Positions 1 through 11,007 of a stretch of 64,000 bases of DNA are shown here, piece after piece. The stretch's first letter is position 1; every line of letters begins with the position of its first letter. The notes under the pieces were generated by a model, which was not told the DNA's origin, made no database searches, and was given only the letters and a program-made list of their open reading frames with translations. Both the position numbers and the translations under genes were made by a program. Source of the DNA: Brachypterus glaber (Eukaryota; Arthropoda; Insecta; Coleoptera; Kateretidae); the NCBI GenBank assembly GCA_958510825.1, contig OY294045.1, positions 93,866,988 to 93,930,987 of the forward strand. Reading direction: 5' to 3'.

Positions 1-569
1 ACAACCATGTGCTACCTGCATTTTTTGAGATGTTTTTAGTGCAACGAGGTTCTAACTGATAAAAGTTTAATTTTAATTTCTTACTTAAAATACAGGTCCT
101 CCGTTAATGAAAATAAACTTAAATCACATAGATGCATAAATGGTTTGGCCTGTCATTTTTACCAAAATTATGGAGGTTGATGAGGAATACTTGTGCGAAA
201 CAACTATTAATTATCAGTTTTAATAATGATTTATAATAATTTATGCAAAATATTGCATTTATGTACAAATTATTAAACAAACAGTCAAAAAACATGTGTA
301 TTTAATGCCAAACGGTTCTCAGTTAGAACACTATTGTACTACTACTTTTCATAGATTTTTGGGTTATCTAAATTCCAACTGATTATTTATTTTAGCTAAT
401 ATTTAAAATATAAATAAAATGTGTATTATAGTTACTAATTTATCCTAATATAAGCCCATCCCAATTAATTATGACATATAAGGCAAGTTTATGATTTTAA
501 AGTTTTGATCGTAAATTAAATCTATAATTTGTACAGTCCAAACCTTGTTGTTCTTATATGACGATATAT
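1..569 (-). mobile_element. Truncated copy of a ~700-bp TIR element (family A)
   Basis: The sequence matches the reverse complement of 49004-49710 almost end to end. Only one terminus lies inside the window (about 541-569), which reads AACCTTGTTGTTCTTATATG followed by ACGATATAT; the other end is cut off by the window start. The complete copy shows that this terminus is one of two inverted repeats of about 30 bp. There is no coding capacity. It is a non-autonomous DNA element of unassigned superfamily. Confidence 0.75.
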
Positions 570-575
570 TGACTA

Positions 576-769
576 TACACTGATGAAAAAACATTTACAC
601 AGTCGACCGTGTAGACCTGAATTGACACGGAAACGTGTTAAAATGTGTAAAATTGTGCGAATTTTACCGAAAAAGGTGTTAAAATTACACATTTTTACAC
701 AATTTAACACGAATCCGTGTCAAATCAGGTCTACACCGTTGACTGTGTAAAATTTTTTTCATCAGTGTA
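576..769. mobile_element. Palindromic MITE, TA-flanked, TIR CACTGATGAAAAAA
   Basis: The ends are TACACTGATGAAAAAA and TTTTTTCATCAGTGTA, and the interior folds back on itself: GTAGACCTGA-type sequence on the left pairs with TCAGGTCTAC on the right, with ACACATTTTTACAC-like tracts in the middle. It is about 194 bp and non-coding. The TA at each end suggests a Tc1/mariner-like target, but the family is not identified. Confidence 0.75.
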
Positions 770-1737
770 CCATTCTATTCAATCTCAAAACTATAGTAGT
801 ACTGTAGTACAGGTACTAATGTTAACTAAATTAAAATTCAATAACCAATAAATCCACCATTTGTCAAACTAATCTTCTTTTGAGATACATCAGTTTAGAA
901 TTGAGAAATCTACATTAAAAAAAATGACGTTATTGGCTCAAAGTAGTAGACACTCTTGGCAGTTATTCTTTTACCTTAAAATATTTGTATCTTCAAACAA
1001 AAGTATTTATTTTGTCCCAAGAAAATTGTCGCTATTGAAATATCTTTAAAATTCTCTTGGACCTGGCGCATTTAATGCAAAAACCATTAATCTTGTTTTA
1101 AGATTGTTAAAAATTAAATAATTTTAAATACTTTGGCCCAAGAATTTTTCTTTTGAGACAAGACCATTTGCATTTCACACAAGATCAAAGAATTTTAAGT
1201 TAAAGAATCAGAAAGATCTTGGCAAGTGAATTATATTTTCATGTTAAGAGAAGGCGCTTTTGGACGTATTCAAGAGTGCAAAGCATTTGGCCTAATTTCA
1301 TATGCCATTACCGCAAAGGATCCTTTTTTTCAGTGTATATTATTAAATCATTATTTATTTATAATAGAAACATTTTAAATTATATTTAAATTTTAAATAA
1401 TTATAAGTATAGAAGTTTCTTTGTTGACTGTACGCAAGACAAGCAAAGCCACAGATGCAAAGTTAGAGCGAGCATCCATAATATGAATTTAGTATGTTAT
1501 ATATACTTTATTTGATAATATGCGTCTGAAACATTCTAATATCCTGTTCTTAAAAGGTTTATGCCTCCTCTTTCCTCCAGACGGAACAGTCTAAATTTGA
1601 TTTATATCATTAAATTATTATTTAGATACAATCACTACCCATGAGTATTATATTAAAATTATTTAAATGGATTATTGTAAAAGGGACATATCCTTTCTAT
1701 AATGGAAAGTTCTTTATTTATTTATTATGCTATTCAG
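770..1737. other. AT-rich intronic stretch with a degenerate TA element
   Basis: No coding sequence is visible. A weak terminal match (TACATTAAAAAAAA at 911 against TTTTTTTCAGTGTA ending at 1337) suggests a decayed TIR element over 911-1337. Inside it are two CCCAAGAA-type stretches that may be subterminal repeats. The remainder is AT-rich and featureless. Confidence 0.35.
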
Positions 1738-2046
1738 AGCACGTAGCGCTAGAATAGTATTATACGGTAGTTTCGAATTTCCCAAAATCGCCAAAAAACG
1801 TCTCAGATATAAAATTCTTGGATACAAATGAGTTTCATGAAAAAATAAGAAACTTTTAAAATGTCCGTCTGTCTGTCCGCCCGTCCTTGCGTCCGTCCGT
1901 CCCTCTATCCGTCTGTAGTGCAAGCGCTAGAATAGTATTATACGGTAGTTTGAATTTCCCAAAATCGCCAAAAAAAACGTCCTAGACAATTTTTTTTTTA
2001 TTTTTTTTTTGAAAAAGTGTTTGGGAAAATGCAATATACCATTTAG
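1738..2046 (+). repeat. Dispersed repeat R, two truncated copies in tandem
   Basis: Both copies begin AGCGCTAGAATAGTATTATA followed by CGGTAGTTT (1747 and 1926). The first runs into a GTCY-rich microsatellite at about 1861-1918 (GTCCGTCTGTCTGTCC-type). The second reaches the family's distal motif, GGGAAAATGCAATATA, at about 2022. The same family recurs at 14284-14825, 38690-39000 (minus) and 63243-64000. It is non-coding and its class is unknown. Confidence 0.7.
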
Positions 2047-2163
2047 GCAAGAGGGGGCCGATGTGGACAATTTTTTTCAAAACGCATTATTTTTCTTAGG
2101 TTCCATAAAAAGAAATAAGTGAGATAAATTTTATACGAAACAAAGGGTTAATAATAATATACA

Positions 2164-2790
2164 GTGCGGTTCAAAAGTCACCCCCCCCCCTTTTTAACTT
2201 TTGAACGAGTTGAGATATCGACTTCAAATTTAGAACTCTTAAATAAGACAACTTAATCTATCTTTTAGCATATACTTAATATTTTCAGCTCTTAAAATGT
2301 GGACAGGGGGGCATGGGGGGACATTTTTTTAAATGGAAAGGGGGGTCGTGTTATACATCATTTTAAAGCTTATAAAATTCTCTACTTAAATTAACATTTT
2401 TAATTTTTTTAAAAAAGTTTTTTAAGGTTTTGATTTTTCAATTTTTTGTGCTAAAACATTCGATTTTTTAAGTTTTTTTTATAATTTTTTATTTATGTCA
2501 ACTAAAATTAGTTTAAAAGTATAATTAACATTTTTTTATGATGAATTTAGGCATTTTTAAAAACTTATTTGTTTTTTTTTAGAGGAATTTTGACATTAAT
2601 ACCCATTTTCAACCCCATTTTAAACCCAATTTTTTTTTTTAAATTTAAAAATATCGAGTTAAATGGATAATTTTATAAGCTTTAAAATGATGTATTACAC
2701 GACGCCCCCTTCCATTTAAAAAAATGCTCCCCCATGCCCCCTGCCCACATTTTAAGAGCTGAAAGTATTAAATATATTAATATATATTAA
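2164..2790. mobile_element. Foldback element starting CAGTGCGGTTCAAAAGTCAC
   Basis: The left end, CAGTGCGG, is shared with repeats at 13443 and 25799. Arms at about 2230-2400 and 2665-2785 are inverted copies: TTAAAATGTGGACAGGGGGG pairs with CCCTGCCCACATTTTAAGAG. The right terminus is lost. Homopolymer C and T runs are long. No protein is encoded. Confidence 0.65.
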
Positions 2791-2791
2791 A

Positions 2792-3186
2792 TAACGTGTT
2801 ATGAAACAAGTGCTTTATACGATTTTTTCTATTTTGATCTAAAATTTAAAAAAACTTACATTTAAATTGATGACTGATTTAGGGATTTTTGTTTTGGATT
2901 GACATTACAGTTTACACCATGTTTAAAATTCTAAGAACAAATGATATTTTGATATATTTTATAGTCATCTCTTCTCTTTTTTACTGCAATTAACCAAGCC
3001 ACAATTTTTACATGGTAAAAATTCAACTTTAAAGCGACATTGACATTTGCACGGAAAACGTCAACCGATAGGCCAGGTCTGTTGCTAACCCAAAAGAACA
3101 AAAAGTACAGATCTCTTATGGGCCTATAAGAACACGCAAAATGCGTGTGATTATGAGCTTATAAGAGTCGCAAAATAGAAAAAATA
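2792..3186 (-). repeat. Dispersed repeat S, minus-strand copy
   Basis: Read on the minus strand it matches 19688-20055 and the split copy at 40268-41490. Shared blocks include CTCTTATAAGCTCATAA, CTTTTGGGTTAGCAACAGA, TTGACGTTTTCCGTGCAA and a later AAAGAGAAGAGATGACTATA-like block. It is non-coding and may be the tail of an unidentified retroelement or a non-autonomous DNA element. Confidence 0.65.
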
Positions 3187-3287
3187 ATTAATAAAATTGA
3201 CATTTTGGCATATTTAAAACTTGCGTTTTTTGTTTGTCCAACTGTATTAATCACATCACATCACATTTTTGTGTACGGAGTCTGATA

Positions 3288-4756
3288 CAGTTCCCGGAAT
3301 AAAAAATGAGATATTGACATATTGCGATCTGACATTTAATAGTAATAATTCCTGGATTAAATTGGATTTAAAAAAATAGGTTATGGTTAAATATTAGTTT
3401 TTATGAAAGAATTGATTGGTTGACTGACATAGTTGTTACTACTAACCCAGACTGAAAGTAATATATACTCAAAAACAATAACTAAACTGAAAATACATTT
3501 TTTATTAAAAACAAAAACCCAAAAACATTTATTCTTATACTAAAATAGGCATAAAATAATATTTTGAGCTATAAAAATCTTAATCATAATACAAAAGCAT
3601 GGAGAGCCCCCAAAAAAGTTACAAAAATTTGGTACTAGAAAACAATGTAAATAATAATAATTAATATCTTGTTGGATTTCCATTGTTTTCTAGTACCAAA
3701 TTTATTCTTCTTGGCATTGAATTAACAAGGTTTTGGCAATACTGCACTGTTAAGTTATTCCAAGCTTCACGAATAGCTTCAATTAGTTGAGCTCTATTTT
3801 GGGGCCTAAAATCTGAGCTATGAGATGGCCATGGTAATACGTGGACATTATGGCGTCTGAGGCATCTTTGCACAGAGTTTGACATGTGCACTGAGCAGTT
3901 ATCTTGTTGGAATATAAAGTTGTTATTGGGAAATACTTGATTAACTGATGGTAGCATTGCTTCTTCAAGAATTCTGCAGTAAGATTCTCCATTAAGGTTT
4001 TCTTCAAGAATAACCAGTACACCGGGACTTTTGCTTATCCAAGTTTATCCAAGCCCAGGTATTTACTGAAAATCTTGAAGCGCGAACTTTTCGAGTATAA
4101 CGCTCATTGTAACGCGTACCATGTGGCCGATATACCTTAATTTTACCATCGGAAGATGATTTAAAGTTTTTTTTTTCATCAGAAAACACCACGTTTTGCC
4201 AAAAATTTGCATCCGTGTGGTTTAGGGCAAATACCAACCTAGACCCATGTGATCATCTGATAACAATGGCTTTTTAGCAGCAGTCCTACATTTCATTTCA
4301 GAATTCTCAATTCTTCTCCGGACTGTTCGGTCTGAAGCTATAAAATTGACTTCTACCATAGCTTAAGGGGTAGTTTTAAATAGATCATCTCTCAGAATAT
4401 CCAAGAATGATTCATCCTGCTCCTCTGTTGTTTTTCGTGGTCTTCCTGATCCCCTTTGTCTTGCAGTTGTTCGTTCTTTTTCCCACTTCTTTTTTATTCT
4501 CCCTATGGTGCTTCGGTGAATTCCAAATTCATCAGATACCTGGTCAATAGTTTTCCCATTTTCCAAATGTGCGGCTATTATAGCTCTTTGGGTCTCATTT
4601 AATTGTCTAGGCATAATTTTAATTTATTTTATTTTATTTCTGCTTTTAACTGACAATATAGACACTAACTGTCATAAACCTTCTAGATTAACAAATGTTT
4701 AAAACCTAATTCAAACGTTACCATTTTTCATATCTCATTTTTTACGCCGGGAACTG
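3288..4756 (-). mobile_element. Inactive Tc1-like transposon
   Basis: Perfect TA dinucleotides (3286-3287 and 4757-4758) flank ends reading CAGTTCCCGG and CCGGGAACTG. The inverted repeats extend about 28 bp with two mismatches. The interior is a decayed transposase gene on the minus strand. At about 1.47 kb the length suits the Tc1/mariner superfamily. A 23-bp inverted duplication (3625-3647 against 3681-3703) lies at and just past the transposase stop codon. Confidence 0.9.
3661..4614 (-). pseudogene. Tc1-like transposase pseudogene
   Basis: The gene reads right to left. Its N-terminal 83 codons (4363-4614) hold the DNA-binding region: a helix-turn-helix with IDQVSDEFGIHRSTIGRIKK, then a GSGRPRKTT AT-hook-like linker. 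This frame ends at a TAA. Later frames carry RRRIENSEMKCRTAAKKPLL, the first catalytic Asp region (VVFSDEKK, about 4160-4200) and the second (FQQDNCSVHMS, about 3890). After WPSHSSDFRPQ the usual IENLW block with the third acidic residue is missing, and the frame resumes as an RINLVLENNGNPTRY C-terminus. With at least two frame breaks and the third catalytic residue deleted, it cannot encode an active enzyme. Confidence 0.88.
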
Positions 4757-4758
4757 TA

Positions 4759-5440
4759 GTAGAATATTGAAGCGACTACCTGACTGATTTTATTATTCAT
4801 CGCTTTTTAATTCACTGGCGATAAAATTTAAACATTATTCTATTCTATTCTATAAAACATACCGCAAAAGTTAACTTGGTAATAAAATAATAATATTTTT
4901 CGCCAGACAGTATAGAAAGCTGGATCTTTAAAGATTAAACTTTAAAAGGATTTTTTTAATACTGTAACGAAAAATAATAACATTTCTTATTATAAAATTT
5001 TTATGAGCTCTTGTATTGACAAGACGTTCGTCGTAAATTTTATCCATTAAACATTGGACTTAAAGATCATAAAGTCTATGAAAGATTTTTATTAAAAAAA
5101 TCAGAATTATTAGTTTTATTAAAAATATACAATTAGCTGGAACAGAACTTTATTAAAATTAAACTTGTCACAGAAAAACAATAGATTACACGACTCAAAA
5201 AAATTTTTTTTGTTCTTTTCCTAAAGTTTATATTATGATTTTGGACAAAAACGAAAAGAAAATGCCTTCTTTTGGTTTAAACTTTGCTTTTCGAATATTT
5301 TTATAAATTTCAATTAGTTTAAATACATTCAAAAAATACCGCAAGATCTGAGTTGGGTTTTTACGTTCACGCAGTGCCTCCAGATGGCACTCAAGTGATA
5401 AACAACGGTCAGGTGTTTTGTACATGACGAAAAAACGTTA
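4759..5440. other. AT-rich stretch without recognised genes
   Basis: No coding signal is convincing here. It contains homopolymer A/T runs and no repeat that I can match elsewhere in the window. It ends just before the ATG of the cysteine-rich pseudogene. Confidence 0.5.
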
Positions 5441-5442
5441 AA

Positions 5443-5768
5443 ATGGCATCGCGAAAGTGTAAATATGATACTGATGCATTTTGCTACGTATGTGGTCAAT
5501 TTATTAAAGTTCGAGACATGAAATATGAACTAAAAACATCTCACGTTCTCTGTGACGCCTACGAAGCATATTTTGACTGTCCTGTTCGGAATTAAGACAA
5601 GCCATGGGCTCCAAATGATGCTCGTAGTTATTGTAAAAGATTTTTGGAAGGTGAGAAATTTTTAATTAAGTATTGGCCAATGAAAACATGATGGGAGACT
5701 ATATCTGGGGTTTATTGAGAGAAAGTACTTATGAACATAAAAGAAAGAGTAAGAGTGTGCACTTTTAA
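5443..5768 (+). pseudogene. Degenerate cysteine-rich repeat-associated protein (MASRKCK... family)
   Basis: From the ATG at 5443 the frame reads MASRKCKYDTDAFCYVCGQF and continues with a second cysteine region (HVLCDAYEAYFDCPVRN). It then meets an in-frame TAA where a Gln codon is expected, and goes on as DKPWAPNDARSYCKRFLEG. A separate frame at 5691-5768 gives MGDYIWGLLREST and ends KRKSKSVHF-stop, which resembles the C-terminus of the same family. I recall this CxxC protein as abundant in beetle, aphid and hydra genomes and apparently spread by transposable elements; its function is unknown. The middle of the protein appears deleted. It is not functional as written. Confidence 0.6.
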
Positions 5769-5769
5769 A

Positions 5770-6659
5770 GTATTTTCTACTTTTTTGTAAGTTATTTTGA
5801 TAGTAAAACTTAAAAAAATGATAAACAAATTTATATTGATGGTTCTATCTTCCAATAAAAAATAATACCACAGATTTTGAAAAATATCGTTCAATCGGTC
5901 TTCTAAATACAAAAGCAAACTTTTTTACGCCATATAATTTTTTTTCGTGTAATTACGACCTAAACTATCGAAATTTTGTACATTAGAGTCAAAGTCAAAC
6001 TTTGTGTTGACCCGTGTTATTAAATAAATACAAGATCTAGCTCATATTCATTCAGGATATTGCTATCTTTTAATTTTATCAAAGGAGATTATATAGTCGT
6101 CCTTCTTTGACAGCCACCATTTGGTGAACAAGGACCAAATAATTAAAAAAGTAAAATTAACTTACACAGGATCTGTAAGTAATATAAGCTAATTTAAGTT
6201 ATGCCTTCTGGATGTTATGTTTAGTTACAAGTGAAACGCATTACTTGTTTTTACTTTAGAATCACAAATCGAATTTTACCAAAAACGATCACAGTCAACT
6301 TTGCGTAAAATGGCTATGCTAAGGTCTAAGCGTTCTTAAATTTAATGTTTGGAAGTTAAGACTGTCTACCTGACACACACAGTTCTTTACTTTTTACTAA
6401 AAAGATTCCCAGATTTAGCTATAGTATATTCAACTTCAAGGTTCAGTAGAGGTAAATAAAAGAATCGCGCACGCGGCAGCTGGCGCGTGGTTTCATTGGT
6501 TAAAACACTCGAATGTTGCGAGAGTAGGGATACAGAAAATTAAACAGGTCAGTACGTGTTTACTTGCGATGAAGCGTACAATGCAATGCAATGGACCGTT
6601 ATATAGAGATATGTTGTTTTGAGTCCTACCCTGTCACTAAATCCGTTGTTGTCACGTGC
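5770..6659. other. Unclassified AT-rich stretch with a GC hairpin
   Basis: I see no gene. A short GC-rich self-complementary segment lies at about 6464-6482 (CACGCG, loop GCAGCTGG, CGCGTG) within otherwise AT-rich DNA. The flank GTTTGTTT at 6660-6667 is the target duplication of the next MITE. Confidence 0.45.
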
Positions 6660-6667
6660 GTTTGTTT

Positions 6668-6911
6668 CAATGAACTAATAACTCTTCTCTCTAGAATACG
6701 CATACCCTTAATATAAAGTATCGCCAACATCTCGGTTTGTTTGTAAACAAATAGTAGGTATATTCAGGCCTTAACAATAACAGTTACCAGTAAAAAGTCT
6801 CTGTTAGAGCAAAGCTGTGCGAGTAAGACAGACAAATGTATATGTTGGCTACGTTTTTGTCAGTTTTTACAAATGAAATGCCTTCTAGAGAGAAGAGTTA
6901 TTAGTTCGTTG
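6668..6911. mobile_element. hAT-type MITE, family 1, copy 1
   Basis: The 244-bp element begins CAATGAACTAATAACTC and ends GAGTTATTAGTTCGTTG. A perfect 8-bp target duplication, GTTTGTTT, flanks it (6660-6667 and 6912-6919). The arms also contain inverted TCGCCAACAT/ATGTTGGC motifs. Eight-base duplications are the hallmark of hAT transposases. It has no coding capacity. Confidence 0.92.
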
Positions 6912-6919
6912 GTTTGTTT

Positions 6920-7642
6920 ACACTTACTGCATTTTTAACTATAATTAGCTGTTAAGGTAGGATTTTTTTTAATGTATTTTATTGTACTCGTATAAACTTT
7001 AACTCAACTTTTGAGTGTACCTACATTTAAACATAAAACTATGTATACAGCTTGCAGTAATAAATGGTTATGGAAAAATAATATGCGAATACCAAATAGT
7101 ACAAACACATACAAAGTATGTTAGATTTACGTTTATACATGAACATTTCTGGCATGTTTTACGTACCTCGTACATATAAATTTTATAAATTCCACACAAT
7201 ATAACCAAAAGGCTGCATTGTATATCCGCTAAACGTGAAGTTGACATATTAAATTATTGAAACCTTTTATATTTTATATACGTCATATCAGTTTTAAAAT
7301 ATATGTATTTTGCTAGTGCATTTCATGTTTAAGTGAACTTTTTAACGGCAATTGCGCTTAGTTTTTGTTAAATTATTGAAATAGCATGAAAAAATATTAT
7401 ATTTTGCCATTTTGCCGCTTTAATAAAATAATAACACATGAACAAATGGACTTTTGTTAAAAAATCTATTTTTTAAATATAAGTATTGTGTTGGTGGCTA
7501 CCTATTTTTATTTATGTATTATTTTATTCATTATTTTTAATAATAAAAAAACGTTACTTTAATCCAAAATAGCATATGAAATCAGTTGGTATTATATTTT
7601 TTTTTAATTCTGCGACTGGGATGGTGCAACATATCATTTTTA
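6920..7642. other. AT-rich stretch, nothing recognised
   Basis: No gene, no clear repeat boundary and no exon-like splice pair were found. The AT content is very high. Confidence 0.45.
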
Positions 7643-8410
7643 ACCGACTTCCAAAAAGGTGGAGGTTATCAACTCGACGTGTGACTTTTTTTTATGTTTG
7701 TTCCCGCATAACTTTGGAACGAATGAACGGAATTTGATGAAAGTTTTTGCAACTTAAAGAGGCCATTCATGAGGTGATCCCGTTTCAATTTGATGTTCGG
7801 ATAATGCCGGGTAAGCCGGATAATTAAGATAAATCTAATCATTTTAAATTTCACTTAAAAGCTGCTTAATTTGGTTCTACTACCAGCCAAATTTTTAGAG
7901 TAATATCGGATAACTCTGATAAGCCGGATAACTTGATTAAGGGGTCACTTAACTATTACGGCACACTGAAAATCTTTTAAATGCCGCTAAACTTCATTCT
8001 CTGGACCTGTAATATTAAAATACCAAGAGAAAATGATAAACTTTGTGTTTTTACCAAAAGGCTTTGTTTGATTATTACTTAACGCCTAAAGTTTAATAAG
8101 ATTTTCTTTAGTATTTCGTTTAAAATAAGGTTGGTTGGACTCTTGGGCGCTGAAATAAAAATATTACTTTTATTTTTTAGAAATTTATCTTTAAGATAAT
8201 GACTAACAGTGCGTTGTGACGTCAGCAGCTTGCCGAGATGGAAGGACAACTATAATTTAGCTTAGATGACATTACAAATCTACAAGTTCTGTGTCTCTAA
8301 AAAGTAAAAAATAAAAACTTTTCGCAAAAAAAATGAACCGACTTCTATGTCTATCTTCGGGATCTAGATACCCTTTTGTGTCCATTTTTGTGTCGGGCCA
8401 GATTTTGTTC
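7643..8410 (+). repeat. Arthropod ACCGACTTCC repeat, copy 1
   Basis: It begins ACCGACTTCCAAAAAGG, then GGAGGTTATCAACTCGACG, and shares about 195 bp with 26672-26873 (including AATGCCGGGTAAGCCGGATA). It ends with a second GAACCGACTTC block at about 8336. I know this block as a widespread repeat in beetles and moths, but I cannot place it in a transposon class. Confidence 0.65.
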
Positions 8411-8439
8411 AAAACTGCTTAAAAGGGGTAAAGAAATAA

Positions 8440-8716
8440 GCTGCGCGTGTGCTATAATAATGCGTTTAGACTCTTAAATAACATACCGAGATTTTTTAGT
8501 GCTAGTAAAATGTTTGCTAGGGCTCGTGTTAATGACTTCCTAGCTATTTGTAGATTTCGGGCTTTTGGGTTCCGCGATCGGCTGTATAAATCTTCCAACC
8601 TCTTTATTGTGGCTCTGCTGAGGAGTGACATTCTATGGCGTTCCATTCTATGGCAAACCTGGAGTAGAGTTTTAATGGGGGACGGTAGCTCTTTTGAACT
8701 TTTGTATATTGGCTAA
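8440..8716 (+). pseudogene. LINE ORF2 C-terminal fragment
   Basis: The frame reads CYNNAFRLLNNIPRFFSASK, then MFARARVNDFLAICRFRAFG and ends near SILWQTWSRVL. This matches the conserved region downstream of the reverse transcriptase in CR1/Jockey-like non-LTR retrotransposons (pattern YNNA-R-L-LPR-SAS-MF, then an SFR/FRDRL block and an LW..W motif). No RT, endonuclease or ORF1 remains. It directly follows the ACCGACTTCC repeat, so the two may be parts of one decayed insertion or a chance junction. Confidence 0.65.
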
Positions 8717-9077
8717 TTATTAATTTTAGCACGAAAAAAAACTATATAATAATTCTTACAGATTTTCCGCTGCAGGTTTAAAAATACAAAAAGCCCTAGG
8801 GAAATTTTGATTTATGATTATAATGACGTATTGTTCACTTTTTGGGGTAGACGCAATTAAAAAATAATAAAATTCGTCTGTAATCTCATATGCACAGAGG
8901 GATTAAAATGCACGTCAATGTATGAATATCAGATAACTTCCATCATTCATCTGTATGTGGGCTTTCGGAAGAAAATGCATTTATACCCAAACAGGGTAAA
9001 TGAAAACAAGGGTATTTGAGAACAGAATCTACTGCACCCAAAAATATAAAGGTACGAGAAGCTATGTTAGTTATAGG
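8717..9077. other. Spacer without recognised features
   Basis: AT-rich; no coding or repeat signal could be supported. The last eight bases (GTTATAGG) are the target duplication of the next MITE. Confidence 0.45.
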
Positions 9078-9331
9078 CAACGAACTAATAACTCTTCTTT
9101 CTAGAATACGCATACCGTTAAAATAAAGTATCGCCAACATCTCGGTTTGTTTGTAAACAAATAGTAGGTATATTCAGGCCTGAATAATAACAGTTACCAA
9201 TAACTGGTATTGTTGTCTCTGTTAGAACAAAGATGTGCGAGTAAGACAGAAGAATGTTTATGTTGCCGACGTTTTTCTCAGTTTTATCGAATGAAATGCC
9301 TATTCTAAAGAGAAGATTTATTAGTTCGTTA
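9078..9331. mobile_element. hAT-type MITE, family 1, copy 2
   Basis: The left end CAACGAACTAATAACTC and right end TTATTAGTTCGTTA match copies at 6668, 46545 and 51500. The flanks GTTATAGG (9070-9077) and GTAATAGG (9332-9339) are an 8-bp target duplication with one substitution. Internal fold-back motifs are conserved. Confidence 0.9.
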
Positions 9332-10180
9332 GTAATAGGTCTATCTGCTACTTCCTTACCTGTATATTACTTTCCCCAAGCAAAGTCTTGTAATAGTAAA
9401 AAACTTTCGAAAAATGTTTATTGCTTTTTTTACGTTTCTGGACGTTTTATATCCAAAAAATAATTCTATCTGTAGGTCTGTGTGTCCGGGAAATTTTTGA
9501 CCAAGATAACTCAAGAACGCTTCGGGATAAAGACTTCAAATGTGGACCAGAGATTGATTATCCAAAAAAAGTTCTAGGCTGGTATTGTTTTTCGTAAAAA
9601 TCGGGTTGGGGTAAAATGGGGTAAAAACAATTTATTTCAAAAATACATTTTTTTCAATTTATTTTTCGTTTTACGAAAAAAACAAACTTTTTTTGAAAAA
9701 ATATTTTTTTTTGAAAATTTTTTTTTTTTTTTTGAAAATTTTTTCTTTCAATTTTTTTTTTGTTTTTAATTTTAATAATCCTAGGGCTATAGGGAAAAGT
9801 ATTATTTTGTTGGGAGCAGTATTTTTTAGTTAAAGTGAATATTGTTCTCAATTGTTTACATCTACCCTGTTTTATTTAGGTATTTTTTGCCAAAATTAAA
9901 TAAAGCTTAGTAAGGCTTTAATGTATTTTAATAATTTATTATTGTTAAAGAGTATTTTTCATAAAAAACTGAGCTTTAGTTTAAACATATTTGGAATTAT
10001 AATGGAAAATATTTTAAAAATCTTTTAACAAAACCTGCAATTTTTTTACTTTTGATAGTGCAGAAGATAGTTTAACATTACTTACCAATAAGGGACCGTT
10101 CAAGATTATGTAACGCAAATTTTGATCATTTTGGACATAATATATTAACTGTACGCTAACTAAACAATATGTTAAATAAA
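9332..10180. other. Low-complexity and AT-rich spacer
   Basis: From about 9648 to 9770 the sequence is dominated by T runs separated by GAAAA/CAAAA, a low-complexity tract. No gene is visible on either strand. Confidence 0.5.
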
Positions 10181-10385
10181 GTGCGATTATAAAGTGACGA
10201 ACAGTTTGAAAAGAAAATACTCTTCGTTTGAAGCCACGCCTCTGTTAGAGTTGTGCGCGACAAGCCCATGTGATTGCTACGTACAACAGCTCGGTGGCCA
10301 GTAAAACGCAAACAGCTTTCTTGCATTTTACTCATCGCTAATGCCAGTTTTGCATTAAAAAGTGTTCGGGACTTTATAATCGCAC
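10181..10385. mobile_element. TIR element U, complete copy
   Basis: The termini are GTGCGATTATAAAGTGACG and its near inverse ending ACTTTATAATCGCAC, so the inverted repeats run about 16-19 bp. The 205-bp body is moderately GC-rich (AAGCCACGCCTCTGTTAGAG) and has a partial copy at 52496-52675. No target duplication is obvious. Confidence 0.75.
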
Positions 10386-11007
10386 GGTATATGTATATTT
10401 GTGCGCTATCTATACCTAGAAATATTTTTTTAAAGTTATGCAATGCCTATTTTCATTAGAATCACCACATATCAGTAAAGGTTACCGAGCCGTAGAGTTT
10501 TTGCCGGTAATATACTTATTTCGGGATATAATACAATAATAGGGTACAATTATAAGCAATGGTATGTAAAATTCAAGTGATGAAACACACATAGAGAATA
10601 TAGAGTTGATAATGAGCATTTGACTTTAATTGGTCGCAAAATTACCTCATTGATAACGGTTAATCAACCTTTTCAGAGCGGGTAATAGTAAAATTATAGT
10701 GCAACGGGTTGGTTTCCAACCTGGTTAATAATCTCAATTTTCGACCAAACATTCGAATATTCTCCCCTATCAAAATGTGGTTACCTATAATTATAACTTT
10801 ATTCATATAACAAAATTTTAAAAAAGTGTTTATTAACAAATAAAGAACCTTTATAGTTTGAGACACGTTAAATATAGTTATCGTTGTAAAAACTAAAATG
10901 TTTGGTGATAACTTGCTTGTTATTTATCACATGACAATAATTCTTGCACGGCTAAAGAGCGCCTTCGTTGTAGCGCCTTCGCCATAATTGTAAATAGTTA
11001 AAATAAT
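10386..11007. other. Spacer without recognised features
   Basis: No coding sequence or repeat boundary was found. A direct repeat of a GCGCCTTCG motif occurs at about 10967 and 10981. Confidence 0.4.

Noticed and set aside
1861..1918. CRISPR-like or regulatory repeat (GTCY tract)
   Set aside because: It is a simple microsatellite inside a eukaryotic dispersed repeat, with no spacers.
8943..9140. 65-codon minus-strand frame
   Set aside because: Its N-terminal half is the end of the hAT MITE at 9078-9331, and similar peptides arise in other MITE copies.
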